A DNA stretch of 64,000 nucleotides from Rhizobium etli CFN 42 (GCF_000092045.1 NC_007761.1:1553001-1617000), one strand, 5' to 3'. Positions 9,097 through 19,273 are shown, numbered from the stretch's first letter. The notes: generated from the letters alone by a model not told the origin. Translations and numbers: made by a program.

Positions 9097-9802
9097 CGTG
9101 AAGAACGCTGATCCGAAGCGCAAGGCCGGAGAGCAGCTGCCATTGGCCTTTTCGCACGATGCCGCAAGCGGCCGCGACGATCTTCTGATTTCGGAGCGGC
9201 TCGCCGCCGCCGTGTCGATCGTCGACGCCTGGCCGGCATGGCCGTCGCCGGTGGTCGTGCTCGCCGGCCCGGTCGGTTCGGGGAAATCGCATCTCGCCCG
9301 CATCTGGCAGGAGTTGAGCGGCGCCGTCAGCATTCATCCCGGACTCGGTTCGGACGCGGCTGTCGCTGCCGCTGCCGGTCCGGTGCTGTTCGAAGATGCC
9401 GACCGCCTCGGCTTCGACGACAATGCGCTTTTCCACGTCATCAACAGCGTGCGCGAAAACGCCACCAGCCTGTTGATAACAAGCCGTCTCTGGCCGATCT
9501 CCTGGCCGGTTTTGCTGCCCGATCTGCGCTCGCGTCTGAAAGCTGCGACCGTCGTCGAGATCGGCGAACCCGACGAGGTCTTGCTGTCGCAGGTGATCGT
9601 CAAGCTCTTCGCCGACCGGCAGCTTTATATAGATGACAAACTCGTGCTCTATATCGTCAACCGGATGGAGCGGTCGCTAAACGCGGCCCAGACGATCGTG
9701 GAAAGGCTCGACCGACTGGCCCTGTCGCGGGGCACGAAAATCACCCGAGCTCTTGCTGCCGAAGTATTGAATGAATTGGGAAATTCGGAACCGGCCGATT
9801 GA
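9089..9802 (+). CDS. hdaA: DnaA-inactivating regulator HdaA
   Basis: 237 residues. It is an AAA+ protein related to DnaA domain III but lacking the DNA-binding domain. QLPLAF at residues 16-21 is a beta-clamp binding motif in the position found in Hda. Walker A is GPVGSGKS (60-67); the Walker B-like segment is VLFEDADRLG. By analogy with Hda it works with DNA-loaded clamp to stimulate ATP hydrolysis by DnaA and so prevents re-initiation. It overlaps the permease gene by 8 bases and lies 64 bases ahead of ppk, the usual alphaproteobacterial order. Confidence 0.92.
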   Translation: MSDVKNADPKRKAGEQLPLAFSHDAASGRDDLLISERLAAAVSIVDAWPAWPSPVVVLAGPVGSGKSHLARIWQELSGAVSIHPGLGSDAAVAAAAGPVLFEDADRLGFDDNALFHVINSVRENATSLLITSRLWPISWPVLLPDLRSRLKAATVVEIGEPDEVLLSQVIVKLFADRQLYIDDKLVLYIVNRMERSLNAAQTIVERLDRLALSRGTKITRALAAEVLNELGNSEPAD

Positions 9803-9834
9803 CTGTCACAGTTCCGTCGTGAAACTGATATAAT
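9803..9834 (+). promoter_or_regulatory. Candidate Pho box and -10 for ppk
   Basis: CTGTCAC (9803-9809) and CCGTCGT (9814-9820) are separated by 4 bases; they match the PhoB unit CTGTCAT at 11 of 14 positions. A perfect TATAAT follows at 9829-9834, 8 bases downstream, which is the normal PhoB-promoter geometry with the box replacing the -35. The start of ppk is 33 bases after the -10. This suggests that ppk-ppx has its own phosphate-starvation promoter. Confidence 0.6.
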
Positions 9835-9866
9835 TGCCGTCGCGATTGAAACGGGGTAAGCGGACC

Positions 9867-12071
9867 ATGGACAGCGCAGTCGCAGAACATCAGGAACTTA
9901 CTCCGGAAACCAACGACAACGCGCCCCCGCTGGAAGAGTTGCTGGCAAGCCCCGAGCGCTTCATCAACCGCGAATTCTCCTGGCTGCAGTTCAACCGCCG
10001 TGTCCTGGAAGAGACGCTGAATACCGAACATCCGCTGCTCGAGCGCGTCCGCTTCCTGTCGATTTCGGCAGCCAACCTCGACGAGTTCTTCATGGTGCGT
10101 GTCGCCGGCCTCGAGGGCCAGGTGCGCCAGAACATCGCCATCCGCAGCCCAGACGGCAAGACACCGGCCGAACAACTCGATTCGATCCTGCAGGAGATCG
10201 ACCATCTGCAGATGGAGCAGCAGGCTTCGCTCGCCGTGCTGCAGCAGTACCTCGCCAAGGAAGACATTCTGATCGTGCGCCCGGGCGCCTTGAGCGATGC
10301 AGACCGCCAATGGCTCGCCGCCGAATTCGAACAGGCGATCTTCCCGGTGCTGACGCCGCTGTCCATCGATCCGGCCCATCCGTTCCCCTTCATTCCCAAT
10401 CTCGGTTTTTCGATCGGGCTGCAGCTCGTCAGCAAGAATGGCCGCGAACCGATGACGGCGCTGCTGCGCCTGCCGCCGGCGCTCGACCGCTTCGTCCGCC
10501 TGCCGGATGACGCGAACACAATCCGCTACATCACGCTGGAAGATGTCGCCAACATCTTCATCCACCGTCTCTATCCGGGCTACGAGGTGCAGGGTTCCGG
10601 TACGTTCCGCGTCATCCGCGACAGTGATATCGAAGTCGAGGAAGAGGCCGAGGATCTCGTGCGCTTTTTCGAAACGGCACTGAAGCGGCGCCGCCGCGGC
10701 AAGGTCATCCGCATCGAGACCGATTCGGAAATGCCGGCCTCGCTACGTCAGTTCGTCGTGCAAGCACTGAGCATCCCCGACAATCGCGTCGCCGTTCTGC
10801 CGGGGCTCCTGGCACTGAACACTCTGTCGGAGATCACCAAGGCGCCGCGCGACGATCTCAGGTTTCAGCCCTACAATGCGCGATTTCCCGAGCGCGTCCG
10901 CGAACATGCCGGCGATTGCTTCGCCGCCATCCGCGAGAAGGACATGGTCGTCCATCACCCCTACGAATCCTTCGACGTGGTGGTCCAGTTCCTTCTCCAG
11001 GCTGCTCGCGATCCTGACGTTCTGGCGATAAAGCAGACGCTTTACCGCACCTCGAACGACAGCCCGATCGTGCGTGCATTGATCGACGCCGCTGAAGCCG
11101 GCAAGTCGGTGACGGCGCTGGTGGAGCTCAAGGCCCGCTTCGACGAAGAGGCGAATATCCGCTGGGCGCGCGATCTCGAGCGCGCCGGCGTGCAGGTCGT
11201 ATTCGGTTTCATCGAGCTCAAGACCCACGCCAAGATGTCAATGGTCGTTCGCCGCGAAGAAGGGAAGCTCAGGACCTATTGTCACTTGGGAACCGGCAAC
11301 TACCACCCGATCACCGCCAAGATCTATACGGATCTCTCCTATTTCACCTGCAATCCCGTCATCGCCCACGACATGGCGAACATCTTCAACTTTATCACCG
11401 GCTATGGCGAACCTGAAGAGGGCATGCAGCTCGCCGTCTCGCCCTATACGTTGCGCTCGCGTATCCTGCGTCACATCGAGGAAGAGATTCAGCATGCCAG
11501 GAACGGCGCGCCGGCGGCGATCTGGATGAAGATGAACTCGCTTGTCGACCCCGACATCATCGATGCGCTCTATCGCGCCAGCCATGCCGGCGTGGAGATC
11601 GATCTCGTTGTGCGCGGCATCTGCTGCCTGCGTCCGCAGGTGCCCGGTCTCTCGGAGAAGATCCGCGTCAAGTCGATCGTCGGCCGCTTCCTCGAACACA
11701 GCCGCATCTTCTGCTTCGGCAACGGCCATGGCCTGCCGTCGGATAAGGCGCTGGTCTACATCGGTTCTGCCGACATGATGCCGAGAAATCTCGACCGCCG
11801 CGTCGAGACCATGGTTCCGCTGACGAATCCGACTGTTCATGAGCAGGTCTTGTCACAGATTATGCTTGGCAACGTGATTGACAATCAACAAAGCTACGAG
11901 ATATTGCCCGACGGTACGTCGCGGCGCATGGAAGTGCGCAGGGGCGAGGAGCCGTTCAATGCGCAGCAGTATTTCATGACCAATCCGAGCCTGTCAGGCC
12001 GTGGTGAAGCTCTGAAATCAAGCGCGCCGAAACTGATCGCCGGCCTGCTTGAAGGCCGCAACAACAAGTAA
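9867..12071 (+). CDS. ppk: Polyphosphate kinase PPK1
   Basis: 734 residues from the ATG at 9867 (GGGGTAAG upstream). It reversibly makes polyphosphate from ATP. The N-terminal domain begins [19 protein letters not shown], the PPK1 signature, followed by the head domain and two phospholipase-D-like catalytic domains. The phosphorylated histidine is in THAKMSM (about residue 454), followed by [27 protein letters not shown] and the second-domain motifs are intact. ppx follows after 11 bases, giving a synthesis/degradation pair under the candidate Pho box. Confidence 0.97.
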   Translation: MDSAVAEHQELTPETNDNAPPLEELLASPERFINREFSWLQFNRRVLEETLNTEHPLLERVRFLSISAANLDEFFMVRVAGLEGQVRQNIAIRSPDGKTPAEQLDSILQEIDHLQMEQQASLAVLQQYLAKEDILIVRPGALSDADRQWLAAEFEQAIFPVLTPLSIDPAHPFPFIPNLGFSIGLQLVSKNGREPMTALLRLPPALDRFVRLPDDANTIRYITLEDVANIFIHRLYPGYEVQGSGTFRVIRDSDIEVEEEAEDLVRFFETALKRRRRGKVIRIETDSEMPASLRQFVVQALSIPDNRVAVLPGLLALNTLSEITKAPRDDLRFQPYNARFPERVREHAGDCFAAIREKDMVVHHPYESFDVVVQFLLQAARDPDVLAIKQTLYRTSNDSPIVRALIDAAEAGKSVTALVELKARFDEEANIRWARDLERAGVQVVFGFIELKTHAKMSMVVRREEGKLRTYCHLGTGNYHPITAKIYTDLSYFTCNPVIAHDMANIFNFITGYGEPEEGMQLAVSPYTLRSRILRHIEEEIQHARNGAPAAIWMKMNSLVDPDIIDALYRASHAGVEIDLVVRGICCLRPQVPGLSEKIRVKSIVGRFLEHSRIFCFGNGHGLPSDKALVYIGSADMMPRNLDRRVETMVPLTNPTVHEQVLSQIMLGNVIDNQQSYEILPDGTSRRMEVRRGEEPFNAQQYFMTNPSLSGRGEALKSSAPKLIAGLLEGRNNK

Positions 12072-12082
12072 AACTGGACCAT

Positions 12083-13603
12083 ATGGTTGAATCTGAAGCC
12101 CAGGGGCGCCTTCCAGGGATCGCCCCGGTCTCCGTCGTCGACATCGGATCGAATTCCATTCGTCTTGTCGTCTACGAAGGCCTGTCCCGTTCGCCTACGA
12201 TCCTCTTTAACGAAAAGGTCCTCTGCGGCCTCGGCAAAGGCATAGCCGTCACCGGCAAGATGGATGAAGAGAGCGTCGCCCGGGCTCTGGCGGCGCTGCA
12301 CCGTTTCAAGGCCCTATCCGATCAGGCGCGGGCCGCCACCATGTATGTGCTGGCGACGGCCGCCGCCCGCGAGGCGAGCAACGGTCCCGACTTCATCCAT
12401 CAGGCGGAGACGATCCTGCAGCGCCACGTCCGGGTGCTTTCAGGTGAGGAGGAGGCTCGCTTCGCCTCGCTCGGCATCATCAGCGGCTTCTTCAATCCTG
12501 ACGGCATTGCCGGCGACCTCGGCGGCGGTTCCCTTGAACTGATCGACATCAAGGGCAAGGAAGTCGGCAAGGGCATCACCCTGCCGCTCGGCGGTTTGCG
12601 CTTGTCGGAATATGCCGGCGGTTCGCTCTCCAAGGCACGCACCTTTGCCCGCAAGCAGGTGAAGACGGCAAAGCTCCTAGCGAAAGGCGAGGGGCGCACC
12701 TTCTATGCCGTCGGCGGCACCTGGCGAAACATCGCCAAGCTGCACATGGAGATTACCAATTATCCGCTGCATATGATGCAGGGCTATGAGGTATCGCTCG
12801 AAGCGATGATGTTGTTCCTCGATCAGGTGGCCACCGCGCGCGATTCCAAGGAGCCGGCCCTTCAGGCGGTCTCCAAGCATCGCCGTTCGCTGCTGCCTTT
12901 CGGCGCCATCGCCATGAAGGAAGTCTTGAGCGTCATGAAGCCGTCGGTGATTTCCTTCTCGGCACAGGGCGTGCGCGAGGGCTATCTCTATTCGCTGCTG
13001 TCGGAAGGTGAGCGCCGCCTCGATCCGCTGCTGGCGGCTGCCGGTGAATTGGCGATTCTGCGTGCCCGTTCGCCCGAGCATGCCCGCGAACTGGCGGAAT
13101 GGACTGGTCGGATGATGCCCTTGTTCGGCGTCCAGGAAACCGAAGAGGAAAGCCGCTATCGTCAGGCCGCCTGTCTGCTTGCCGATATCAGCTGGCGCGC
13201 CCATCCCGACTATCGTGGTCTGCAGGCGCTGAACGTCATCGCCCACTCCTCTTTCGTCGGCATCAGCCATCCCGGCCGCGCCTTCATCGCGCTCACCAAT
13301 TATTATCGTTTCGAGGGCCTGCATGATGACGGCGCCACCGGTCCGCTGGCGCAGATCGCGACCCCTCAGTTCATCGACCGCGCCAAACTGCTCGGCGGCA
13401 TGCTGCGTGTCGTCTATCTCTTCTCGGCCTCCATGCCCGGCATCGTCAAGAACCTGACCTTCCGCCGATCCTCGAACCCAGACTTCGACCTCGAATTCGT
13501 CGTGCCACCGGAATATCGCGATTTCGCCGGCGAACGCCTGGACGGCCGCCTGCAGCAACTGTCGAGGCTGACGAACAAGCGGCTGGCGTTCCGGTTCGAG
13601 TAG
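12083..13603 (+). CDS. ppx: Exopolyphosphatase (Ppx/GppA family)
   Basis: 506 residues. The fold is the actin-like sugar kinase/Hsp70 ATPase type: the first phosphate loop is VVDIGSNSIRLVVYE and the second GDLGGGSLELI. The C-terminal helical part (from about residue 310) is longer than the minimal family, as in other rhizobial Ppx proteins. It hydrolyses polyphosphate from the ends, or pppGpp in GppA-type members; pairing with ppk favours polyphosphate. It is the last gene of the ppk-ppx unit. Confidence 0.92.
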   Translation: MVESEAQGRLPGIAPVSVVDIGSNSIRLVVYEGLSRSPTILFNEKVLCGLGKGIAVTGKMDEESVARALAALHRFKALSDQARAATMYVLATAAAREASNGPDFIHQAETILQRHVRVLSGEEEARFASLGIISGFFNPDGIAGDLGGGSLELIDIKGKEVGKGITLPLGGLRLSEYAGGSLSKARTFARKQVKTAKLLAKGEGRTFYAVGGTWRNIAKLHMEITNYPLHMMQGYEVSLEAMMLFLDQVATARDSKEPALQAVSKHRRSLLPFGAIAMKEVLSVMKPSVISFSAQGVREGYLYSLLSEGERRLDPLLAAAGELAILRARSPEHARELAEWTGRMMPLFGVQETEEESRYRQAACLLADISWRAHPDYRGLQALNVIAHSSFVGISHPGRAFIALTNYYRFEGLHDDGATGPLAQIATPQFIDRAKLLGGMLRVVYLFSASMPGIVKNLTFRRSSNPDFDLEFVVPPEYRDFAGERLDGRLQQLSRLTNKRLAFRFE

Positions 13604-13654
13604 GGCTGGCATACTTTTGGCGGGCTCTTTTAGTCGTGCCGTCCCTCCGCCCTT

Positions 13655-13787
13655 CCTCATTCCTATGCTCGTCAGCAATCCAGCCACCGCGCGTCCGCGC
13701 GGTGAATGACTCACTTGCTTTTGAAAGCGTCTCCCGCGCCCAACGACTTGGGCGCACTGAATTCCTGTGACGAGCACTGGAATGAGG
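13655..13787. repeat. Palindromic intergenic mosaic element
   Basis: The arms at 13655-13684 and 13757-13787 are imperfect inverted copies (the shared core reads CCTCATTCC then TGCTCGTCA). Between them is a perfect 9-bp hairpin, CACCGCGCG / CGCGCGGTG, at 13685-13704. The whole looks like one of the short palindromic elements scattered between rhizobial genes (RIME-like). It contains no open frame and lies between convergent ppx and the esterase gene. Confidence 0.65.
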
Positions 13788-13798
13788 TGGACGAGCAT

Positions 13799-13832
13799 CC
13801 AAAAAAAGGCGGCGCTCGCGCACCGCCCTTCC
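13799..13832 (-). terminator. Rho-independent terminator of the esterase gene
   Basis: Read on the minus strand, GGGCGGTGC and GCGCCGCC form a stem with one G-T pair around GCGA, followed by seven T residues. It is 22 bases after the stop of the phytase-like gene. Confidence 0.8.
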
Positions 13833-13854
13833 TATTCTGTTTCAAAACTCAAAA

Positions 13855-15213
13855 TTACTTCGCGTTCAAAAACTCGCCAACCTCAAGCAGGCTGAACTCG
13901 TTATTGTCGGCCTTGTCGACGGCGCGGCCGGCGGAGAAGGGGAGATTATTGTCGTTGCCGATGATGATGTGCGTGGCGTCGACACGATCGACGTTTTCGA
14001 TCGTCACGAACGGCATGTCGTAGACCCCGTCCTTGGCTCCAGCCTTCTTCTTGTTGTCGGGATCCTGGATGTTGAGGAGGTCGATATAGCCGATCTTGCG
14101 GACAGCCTTGCCGGCATTGGCATCGTTGAATTCGATCTTGTAGACACGCTTCAGCTCGGCAGGCGCCTCGAAGCAATCCGGCTTCGGCTGCTTAGGATCG
14201 GCGCAGGCCTTGTCCTTGGTGCCGGCGCCGCTGTCCCGCTCGATGACGAGAGCGGTGGTGTCGTCGAGCATGTTGAAGTCACCGATCGACACGCCCTTGT
14301 CCTCGAATGGATAGAGCCAGCTGCGGCCGGTCCACTTCTTGGCGGCGACGTCGAATTCGATGATGCGGATGGCGGTGTGGCCGTCGGCTGTTTCCATCGT
14401 GCCGTTATCCCCGTAGATGGCGCCTTCGAGCAGGCCATAGAGCTTGGAGCCGTCCTTCGACATGGCAAGACCTTCGAAGCCGCCGGAGCGCTTCAGGTTG
14501 AAGACCGGCATCTTCGCCGCGGGATTGCCCGGCAACTGGATCAGCGGGTTGTCGGGCGAAAGCACCGGCTTGCCGTCAAGCGTCGTCGGGATGACATCGG
14601 TGAGGTGGCCTTCGATATCGACCTTGAGGAGATAGGGCCCGAACTCGTCGCCGAGCCAGAAGCCGTCGGCAACAGGCTGGATCGACTCGATGTCGAAGTC
14701 GGCACCGGTAAGGTAACGCTTTTCTGTGCCTTCGAGCACGATCGGGAAGGGGGCGATCTTGTTCGGATCGGAGAGAAAGAGGTTCTTGACGACCTCAGCC
14801 TTGTTGGCAGTCCAGTCGAACCTCATCTGATGCAGGAACAGCATGGAGTCGGAAGAGTTGGCTTTCGAACCGAAGCCGTTGTCCGAGAGCGTCCAGAAGG
14901 TGCCGTCGGCCATCGTCTTGATGCCCGAGAAACCCTGGATCGGCTGGCCGACGAAAGGGAGCTTCAGGTCGGTCACGCGAGCGCCGTCCTTCCCGGGGAC
15001 GGTGCCCAGCGCTTCCGTGCGCTTGCGGTCCGGCGTCGTGAACTTGCCGGAATGCTTGAGGAAGTCGGGGGCGTCGGCCGGAGCCGCAACCATAGTGTTG
15101 GCAGGCAGGATCGCCTGGGCGGCGAGCTTGGCCGGGAATTGCTGCTGATCGGCCGAAACGGGGCCGGCAATCAGAATGAAAAGCGATACGGAAGCAAAAA
15201 GGACGTTCTTCAT
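13855..15213 (-). CDS. Exported esterase-like phytase-family protein
   Basis: 452 residues with a clear signal peptide (MKNVLFASVSLFILIAGPVSA-D). The mature part matches the esterase-like activity of phytase family (PF13449), predicted beta-propeller: QPIQGFSGIKTMADGTFWTLSDNGFGSK, DFDIESIQPVADGFWLGDEFGPYLLKVD, GGFEGLAMSKDGSKLYGLLEG. A four-cysteine-free core with a C-x-n-C insert (KACADPKQPKPDCFEAP) may form a disulfide. Proteins of this family act in the periplasm or outside the cell on phosphate esters; the true substrate is unknown. It has its own terminator and faces ppx. Confidence 0.8.
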   Translation of the reverse strand: MKNVLFASVSLFILIAGPVSADQQQFPAKLAAQAILPANTMVAAPADAPDFLKHSGKFTTPDRKRTEALGTVPGKDGARVTDLKLPFVGQPIQGFSGIKTMADGTFWTLSDNGFGSKANSSDSMLFLHQMRFDWTANKAEVVKNLFLSDPNKIAPFPIVLEGTEKRYLTGADFDIESIQPVADGFWLGDEFGPYLLKVDIEGHLTDVIPTTLDGKPVLSPDNPLIQLPGNPAAKMPVFNLKRSGGFEGLAMSKDGSKLYGLLEGAIYGDNGTMETADGHTAIRIIEFDVAAKKWTGRSWLYPFEDKGVSIGDFNMLDDTTALVIERDSGAGTKDKACADPKQPKPDCFEAPAELKRVYKIEFNDANAGKAVRKIGYIDLLNIQDPDNKKKAGAKDGVYDMPFVTIENVDRVDATHIIIGNDNNLPFSAGRAVDKADNNEFSLLEVGEFLNAK

Positions 15214-15319
15214 AATATCCCCATAGAACGGATGCGAATGGCTTCCGCTTAGCAGGGCTTCCGTGTCAGCGAATTGACGGTTGGGTGAAGCTTTGGTGAC
15301 GGGGTGGTAAGAGCGTCGC

Positions 15320-16381
15320 TCAGCCGTGCAGAACGACTGCGGGCGTGTTCAGCACGGTCACCGCGCGTGAGGAAAGCGCCATGACGCCGAGCGCCTGGCC
15401 GCGTCCCTTGACGGCATGGATACCGAGATCGTCGCAGGAAATGTCGTCGGGAAAGGTCATGCGCCGGGCAAGCTCCGCGGAGATCAGCACCTGTCGGTTC
15501 AGACTGCGGCAGAGCGTCTCCAACCGGGCGGTCGTATTCACCGTATCGCCGAAATAGCTGATCTTGTGGTGGTCGACGCCCACTTCCGCGGTGATGATCT
15601 CGCCGCCGTGAAGGGCGGCGCGAAGCTTCGGCACCTGTCCGTAATTTTTCCGCCAGCCGGCGGCATTGGCGTCGATATCGGCAAGGATGTCGAAGATGCA
15701 GCGCACGCAGCGCGCATCTTTGACGCCGCGCGCAAGCGGCCAGGTAATGATCGCCGCATCGCCGACATAGTCGTTGATCATGCCCTTGTGGCGCCGGACC
15801 GGCTCGGCGAAGGTCGCAAACAGCGAGCTCAGCAGCTGCTGCGCCCGGAGGTCGCCATGCTTTTCGGCAAAAGCTGTCGAATCGACGAGATCGATGAACA
15901 GGAAGACGCGTTCTTCCCTAACCGGATTGCGATAGCGGCTGATGAGCATGCTGACGAATACTTCGCGGCCGAGCAGCTCCCGCACGCGCAGGATGAAGAT
16001 CAACGCCGAGCAGACGGCAAGCGCATAGAGGAACACCTCGAAGGGCATGATGACGAGATCGAGGAGCGACGACGGCTTCAGCACGCCGATCGCCCGGAGC
16101 AGCAGCCCGGCGCAGGCAAAGCCGATGCTCATCAGGATTTCGTAAATTACCAGTTCGGTGATGATGAAGATGAAGGTCGGCAGCTTCTGGATGCGCCGGT
16201 AGAGCCCGCGGAACAGCACCTTGCGCTCGAAGGCGATGATCGGCATGCCGATGAACAGCGCGAAGATCGCCCCGATGACCGGCGTCTGGTCGGAGTAGAA
16301 CATCGAATCGTAAACGACGCCGCTCGCCGCGAGGACGATCACGATCAAGATCCAGTTCTGGGTTGGAGATATTTCCCGCAT
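15320..16381 (-). CDS. Membrane-bound class III adenylate/guanylate cyclase
   Basis: 353 residues from the ATG at 16381, which has AAGGGA about 5 bases upstream; earlier in-frame starts at 16417 and 16480 lack a ribosome site and the latter lies inside rnd. Residues 1-150 hold about five to six hydrophobic segments. A cytoplasmic cyclase domain follows, with metal-binding aspartates in VFLFIDLVDSTAFAEKHG and NDYVGDAAIITW and the catalytic YFGDTVNTTARLE segment. It makes cAMP or cGMP in response to an unknown membrane signal. Rhizobia carry many such cyclases. Confidence 0.88.
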   Translation of the reverse strand: MREISPTQNWILIVIVLAASGVVYDSMFYSDQTPVIGAIFALFIGMPIIAFERKVLFRGLYRRIQKLPTFIFIITELVIYEILMSIGFACAGLLLRAIGVLKPSSLLDLVIMPFEVFLYALAVCSALIFILRVRELLGREVFVSMLISRYRNPVREERVFLFIDLVDSTAFAEKHGDLRAQQLLSSLFATFAEPVRRHKGMINDYVGDAAIITWPLARGVKDARCVRCIFDILADIDANAAGWRKNYGQVPKLRAALHGGEIITAEVGVDHHKISYFGDTVNTTARLETLCRSLNRQVLISAELARRMTFPDDISCDDLGIHAVKGRGQALGVMALSSRAVTVLNTPAVVLHG

Positions 16382-16460
16382 GCCGTCCCTTCGCTGTCGC
16401 GATTTCTCCCGGGCCATTGTTTCAGCTGGGAAAAAGGCGTCAAGCGAATTCGATCTGGTT

Positions 16461-17606
16461 TCAGAGGCTGACGGTTTCAACCTTTCGGCCGGCGAAACGC
16501 AGGCCGATCTGACCCTGGATCAGCTGCAGCGCCGGCTCGCCGAAAAGATCGCGCCGCCAGCCGTGCAGGGCGGCGACATCGGCCTTCTCGCCATCGGCGG
16601 CAATCTTATCGAGATCCTCGCTGTTGGCGATCACCTTCGGCGCCACGCCATGTTTTTCCGAGATCAGCTTCAGCAGCACCTTCAAGAGTTCTACGGCGGC
16701 AGCTGCGCCCTCCGGGGCCTGCGTCTGACGAGGCACATGCGGCATCTCGGCTTTTGGAAGGGCGAGCGCCGCATTGACCGCTTCGACGACCGCTGTTCCG
16801 GCGGCCGAGCGCTCCCAACCCTTCGGAATGGTGCGCAAGCGGCCGAGCGCTTCGGAATCCCTAGGCTGCTGCTGGGCGACCTCATAGATCGCATCGTCCT
16901 TCAAGACCCGCGATCGCGGCACATTGCGGGCCCGCGCCTCACGCTCACGCCAGGCGGCGACATATTTCAGGACCGCCAGCTCCTGCGGCTTGCGCAGGCG
17001 CATCTTCAGACGCTGCCAGGCGTCATCGGGATGCATGTCGTAGGTTTCACGCGCTTCGAGAATGTCCATTTCCTCGCGCAGCCACGATGTGCGGCCTTCG
17101 CGGTCGAGCTGTGAACTCAGCGACAGATAGACGTCGCGCAGGTGGGTGACGTCGGCCAGCGCATATTCCAGCTGCTTTTCGGAGAGCGGCCGGCGACTCC
17201 AGTCGGTGAAGCGCGACGACTTGTCGATATGGACGTTCTTGATGCGGCTGACCAGCTGATCATAGGAGACGCTGTCGCCGAAACCGCAGACCATGGCGGC
17301 GACCTGCGTGTCGAAGATCGGATGCGGAATGAGATTGCCGCGATTGAAGATGATTTCGATGTCCTGGCGCGCCGCATGAAAGACCTTCAGCACCTTGGTG
17401 TCGGCCATCAGTTCGAAGAAGGGGGCTAGGTCGATGCCCTTGGCCAGCGGATCGACGAGAACCTCCATTGTTGGGCTTGCCATCTGGATCAGGCAGAGCT
17501 CCGGCCAGAAGGTCGTCTCACGCAGGAATTCGGTGTCAATGGTAATGAAGTCGGACTTGGCCAGCTCTTTGCAGGCGGCCGCCAAATCGGCGGTGGTTTC
17601 GATCAT
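16461..17606 (-). CDS. rnd: Ribonuclease D
   Basis: 381 residues. The DEDD exonuclease domain shows FITIDTEFLRETTFWPELCLIQ (Exo I), FHAARQDIEIIF (Exo II) and YALADVTHLRDVY (Exo III with the tyrosine of the DEDDy type). An HRDC domain follows at about 205-290 (KPQELAVLKYVAAWREREARARNVPRSRVLKDDAIYEVA). The enzyme trims 3' ends of tRNA precursors and other small RNAs. It is transcribed towards the cyclase gene and may be co-transcribed with it, with 79 bases between. Confidence 0.95.
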   Translation of the reverse strand: MIETTADLAAACKELAKSDFITIDTEFLRETTFWPELCLIQMASPTMEVLVDPLAKGIDLAPFFELMADTKVLKVFHAARQDIEIIFNRGNLIPHPIFDTQVAAMVCGFGDSVSYDQLVSRIKNVHIDKSSRFTDWSRRPLSEKQLEYALADVTHLRDVYLSLSSQLDREGRTSWLREEMDILEARETYDMHPDDAWQRLKMRLRKPQELAVLKYVAAWREREARARNVPRSRVLKDDAIYEVAQQQPRDSEALGRLRTIPKGWERSAAGTAVVEAVNAALALPKAEMPHVPRQTQAPEGAAAAVELLKVLLKLISEKHGVAPKVIANSEDLDKIAADGEKADVAALHGWRRDLFGEPALQLIQGQIGLRFAGRKVETVSL

Positions 17607-17735
17607 ATCAATTCATTCGCAAGGAAAAGGTCGGTTGAACCTTCCTTCTCCTTTCGCTTCGATATGTCAATACAACAGCATAAGCTTCGCGCATTGCTGG
17701 CTAAGAATTACGTCCAAACTGGGGCAGGGAGCGCC

Positions 17736-19127
17736 TCAGGTCACCCTGATATAGCTGGTCATCCCTGTCTTCTGATGTTCGATAATATGGCAATGCAGCA
17801 CCCAGTCGCCGGGATTGTCGGCGACGAGGGCCAGTTGCACCTTCTCGTCGGGCTGGACGAGGTAGGTATCGGACACCAGCGGCATCACCTGCCGCGTCGA
17901 GGAGGAGATCACCGTAAAGCTCATGCCGTGCAGATGGATCGGATGAGCGTGTGGCGTGGTGTTCTCCAGATTGAAGACATAGCTCTTGCCGAGCTTCAGT
18001 TCCGCCAGCGGCGCCGTCGGATCGGGGGTGTCGCCCGGCCACGGCACTTTGTTAATCGCCCAGAAACTGTAGCCGAGCGTGCCGCAGATACTCTCGACGG
18101 CGGCATTTTCCGCGGTCGCACTCAACACCAGCGGGATCTGTTCGGCAGCGGAAAGATCGGCCTTGGCAACGGGGTTTTCGGCAAGCGGGCCGAGATCGCC
18201 GATATTGCGTTTCAACGACTGTCCAACGGCGCGCAGGCTGGCGATCGTCTTCGGCGTCGTGCCGCGGATATCTTCCAGTGTAGCGACGGCGCCTTCGCCT
18301 TCCGGCATGCGCACGGCAAGGTCGAGCCGCTGTCCCGGCCCGATCTGCAGCAAGTCAAGGGGAAAGCGTTTCGGCACCGGATTGCCGTCGATGGCGATGA
18401 CGGTCGCATCGGCGCCTGCCATTGTCAGCGAGAAGATGCGCGTCACATCGGTATTGGCGATGCGCAGCCGCGCCAGCCCGCCGGCCGGCGCGTCATATTG
18501 CGGCTCCTGATGCCAGTTGGCGGTGCGCACCGTGCCGTAGGTGCCGCTCTTGGCGGCATCGCGCGGCCGGAAGGGGGCGATGAACTGCCCGTCTCCGCCA
18601 AGCCGCCAGTCGCGCAGGTTCAGCAGCACCTCCGCATCGAATTCCGGATCGGCCGGGTCCTCGACGACGAGCATGCCGGTCATGCCGTGTCCCATCTGCA
18701 TCAGCGTGTTGCAATGCGGGTGATACCAGAAGGTGCCGGCATCGGGCGGCGTGAAGGCATAATCGAAGCTGTCGCCGGTATAGATATAGGGTTGCGTCAC
18801 GAAGGGCACGCCATCCATGCGGTTGTCGATGCGAAGCCCGTGCCAGTGGATCGTGGTCGGCTCGTCCAGCTGGTTGTTCAGCCGTGCCGCGTAGGGCCGC
18901 CCTTTCTTCATCCTCAGAACCGGCGGCATGCCGCCATGGCCCCAGCTGACGACATCCCTGGTCGGACCCGCCTCGGTCAGCAAGGCCTCGGTTTTCACAG
19001 CCGTCAGCAGCTGCGGTTCCGGCGCCGCCTCGGCAAGCCCGAATTTGCCCGCAACGGCGATGCCGGCGCCATAGGCGCCCGCGATGGCGGATGCCTTCAG
19101 AAGGTTGCGGCGGGTCAGCAGAGGCAT
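17736..19127 (-). CDS. Tat-exported multicopper oxidase
   Basis: 463 residues. The N-terminus has a twin-arginine signal (TRRNLLKASAIAGAYGAGIAVAG). All copper ligand motifs are present: HWHG (94-97), WYHPH (134-138), HPIHLHG (395-401) and HCHIIEHQKTGM (445-456) with the type 1 copper cysteine, histidine and axial methionine. The protein should fold into three cupredoxin domains in the periplasm. Family members oxidise Cu(I), phenols or metals; it lacks the methionine-rich insert of CueO, so a copper-detoxification role is not certain. It is divergent from aspS. Confidence 0.9.
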   Translation of the reverse strand: MPLLTRRNLLKASAIAGAYGAGIAVAGKFGLAEAAPEPQLLTAVKTEALLTEAGPTRDVVSWGHGGMPPVLRMKKGRPYAARLNNQLDEPTTIHWHGLRIDNRMDGVPFVTQPYIYTGDSFDYAFTPPDAGTFWYHPHCNTLMQMGHGMTGMLVVEDPADPEFDAEVLLNLRDWRLGGDGQFIAPFRPRDAAKSGTYGTVRTANWHQEPQYDAPAGGLARLRIANTDVTRIFSLTMAGADATVIAIDGNPVPKRFPLDLLQIGPGQRLDLAVRMPEGEGAVATLEDIRGTTPKTIASLRAVGQSLKRNIGDLGPLAENPVAKADLSAAEQIPLVLSATAENAAVESICGTLGYSFWAINKVPWPGDTPDPTAPLAELKLGKSYVFNLENTTPHAHPIHLHGMSFTVISSSTRQVMPLVSDTYLVQPDEKVQLALVADNPGDWVLHCHIIEHQKTGMTSYIRVT

Positions 19128-19273
19128 GCGGAGGCTCCAGGATGAGGCTGCCGATCCTTTTAAAGTTGAGCTTCGTCTTCATCAATACGGGAAACGCGGC
19201 CAAACTGCCGCAGCCTGCGGGTCGCAGCCTCGCCATAAACGCATGCCAAACCCAGGGGCGCGGCGCGCCAAGT

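Noticed and set aside
9799..9834. TTGACT with TATAAT as a plain sigma-70 promoter for ppk
   Set aside because: The spacing is 24 bases, too long. The Pho box geometry explains the site better.
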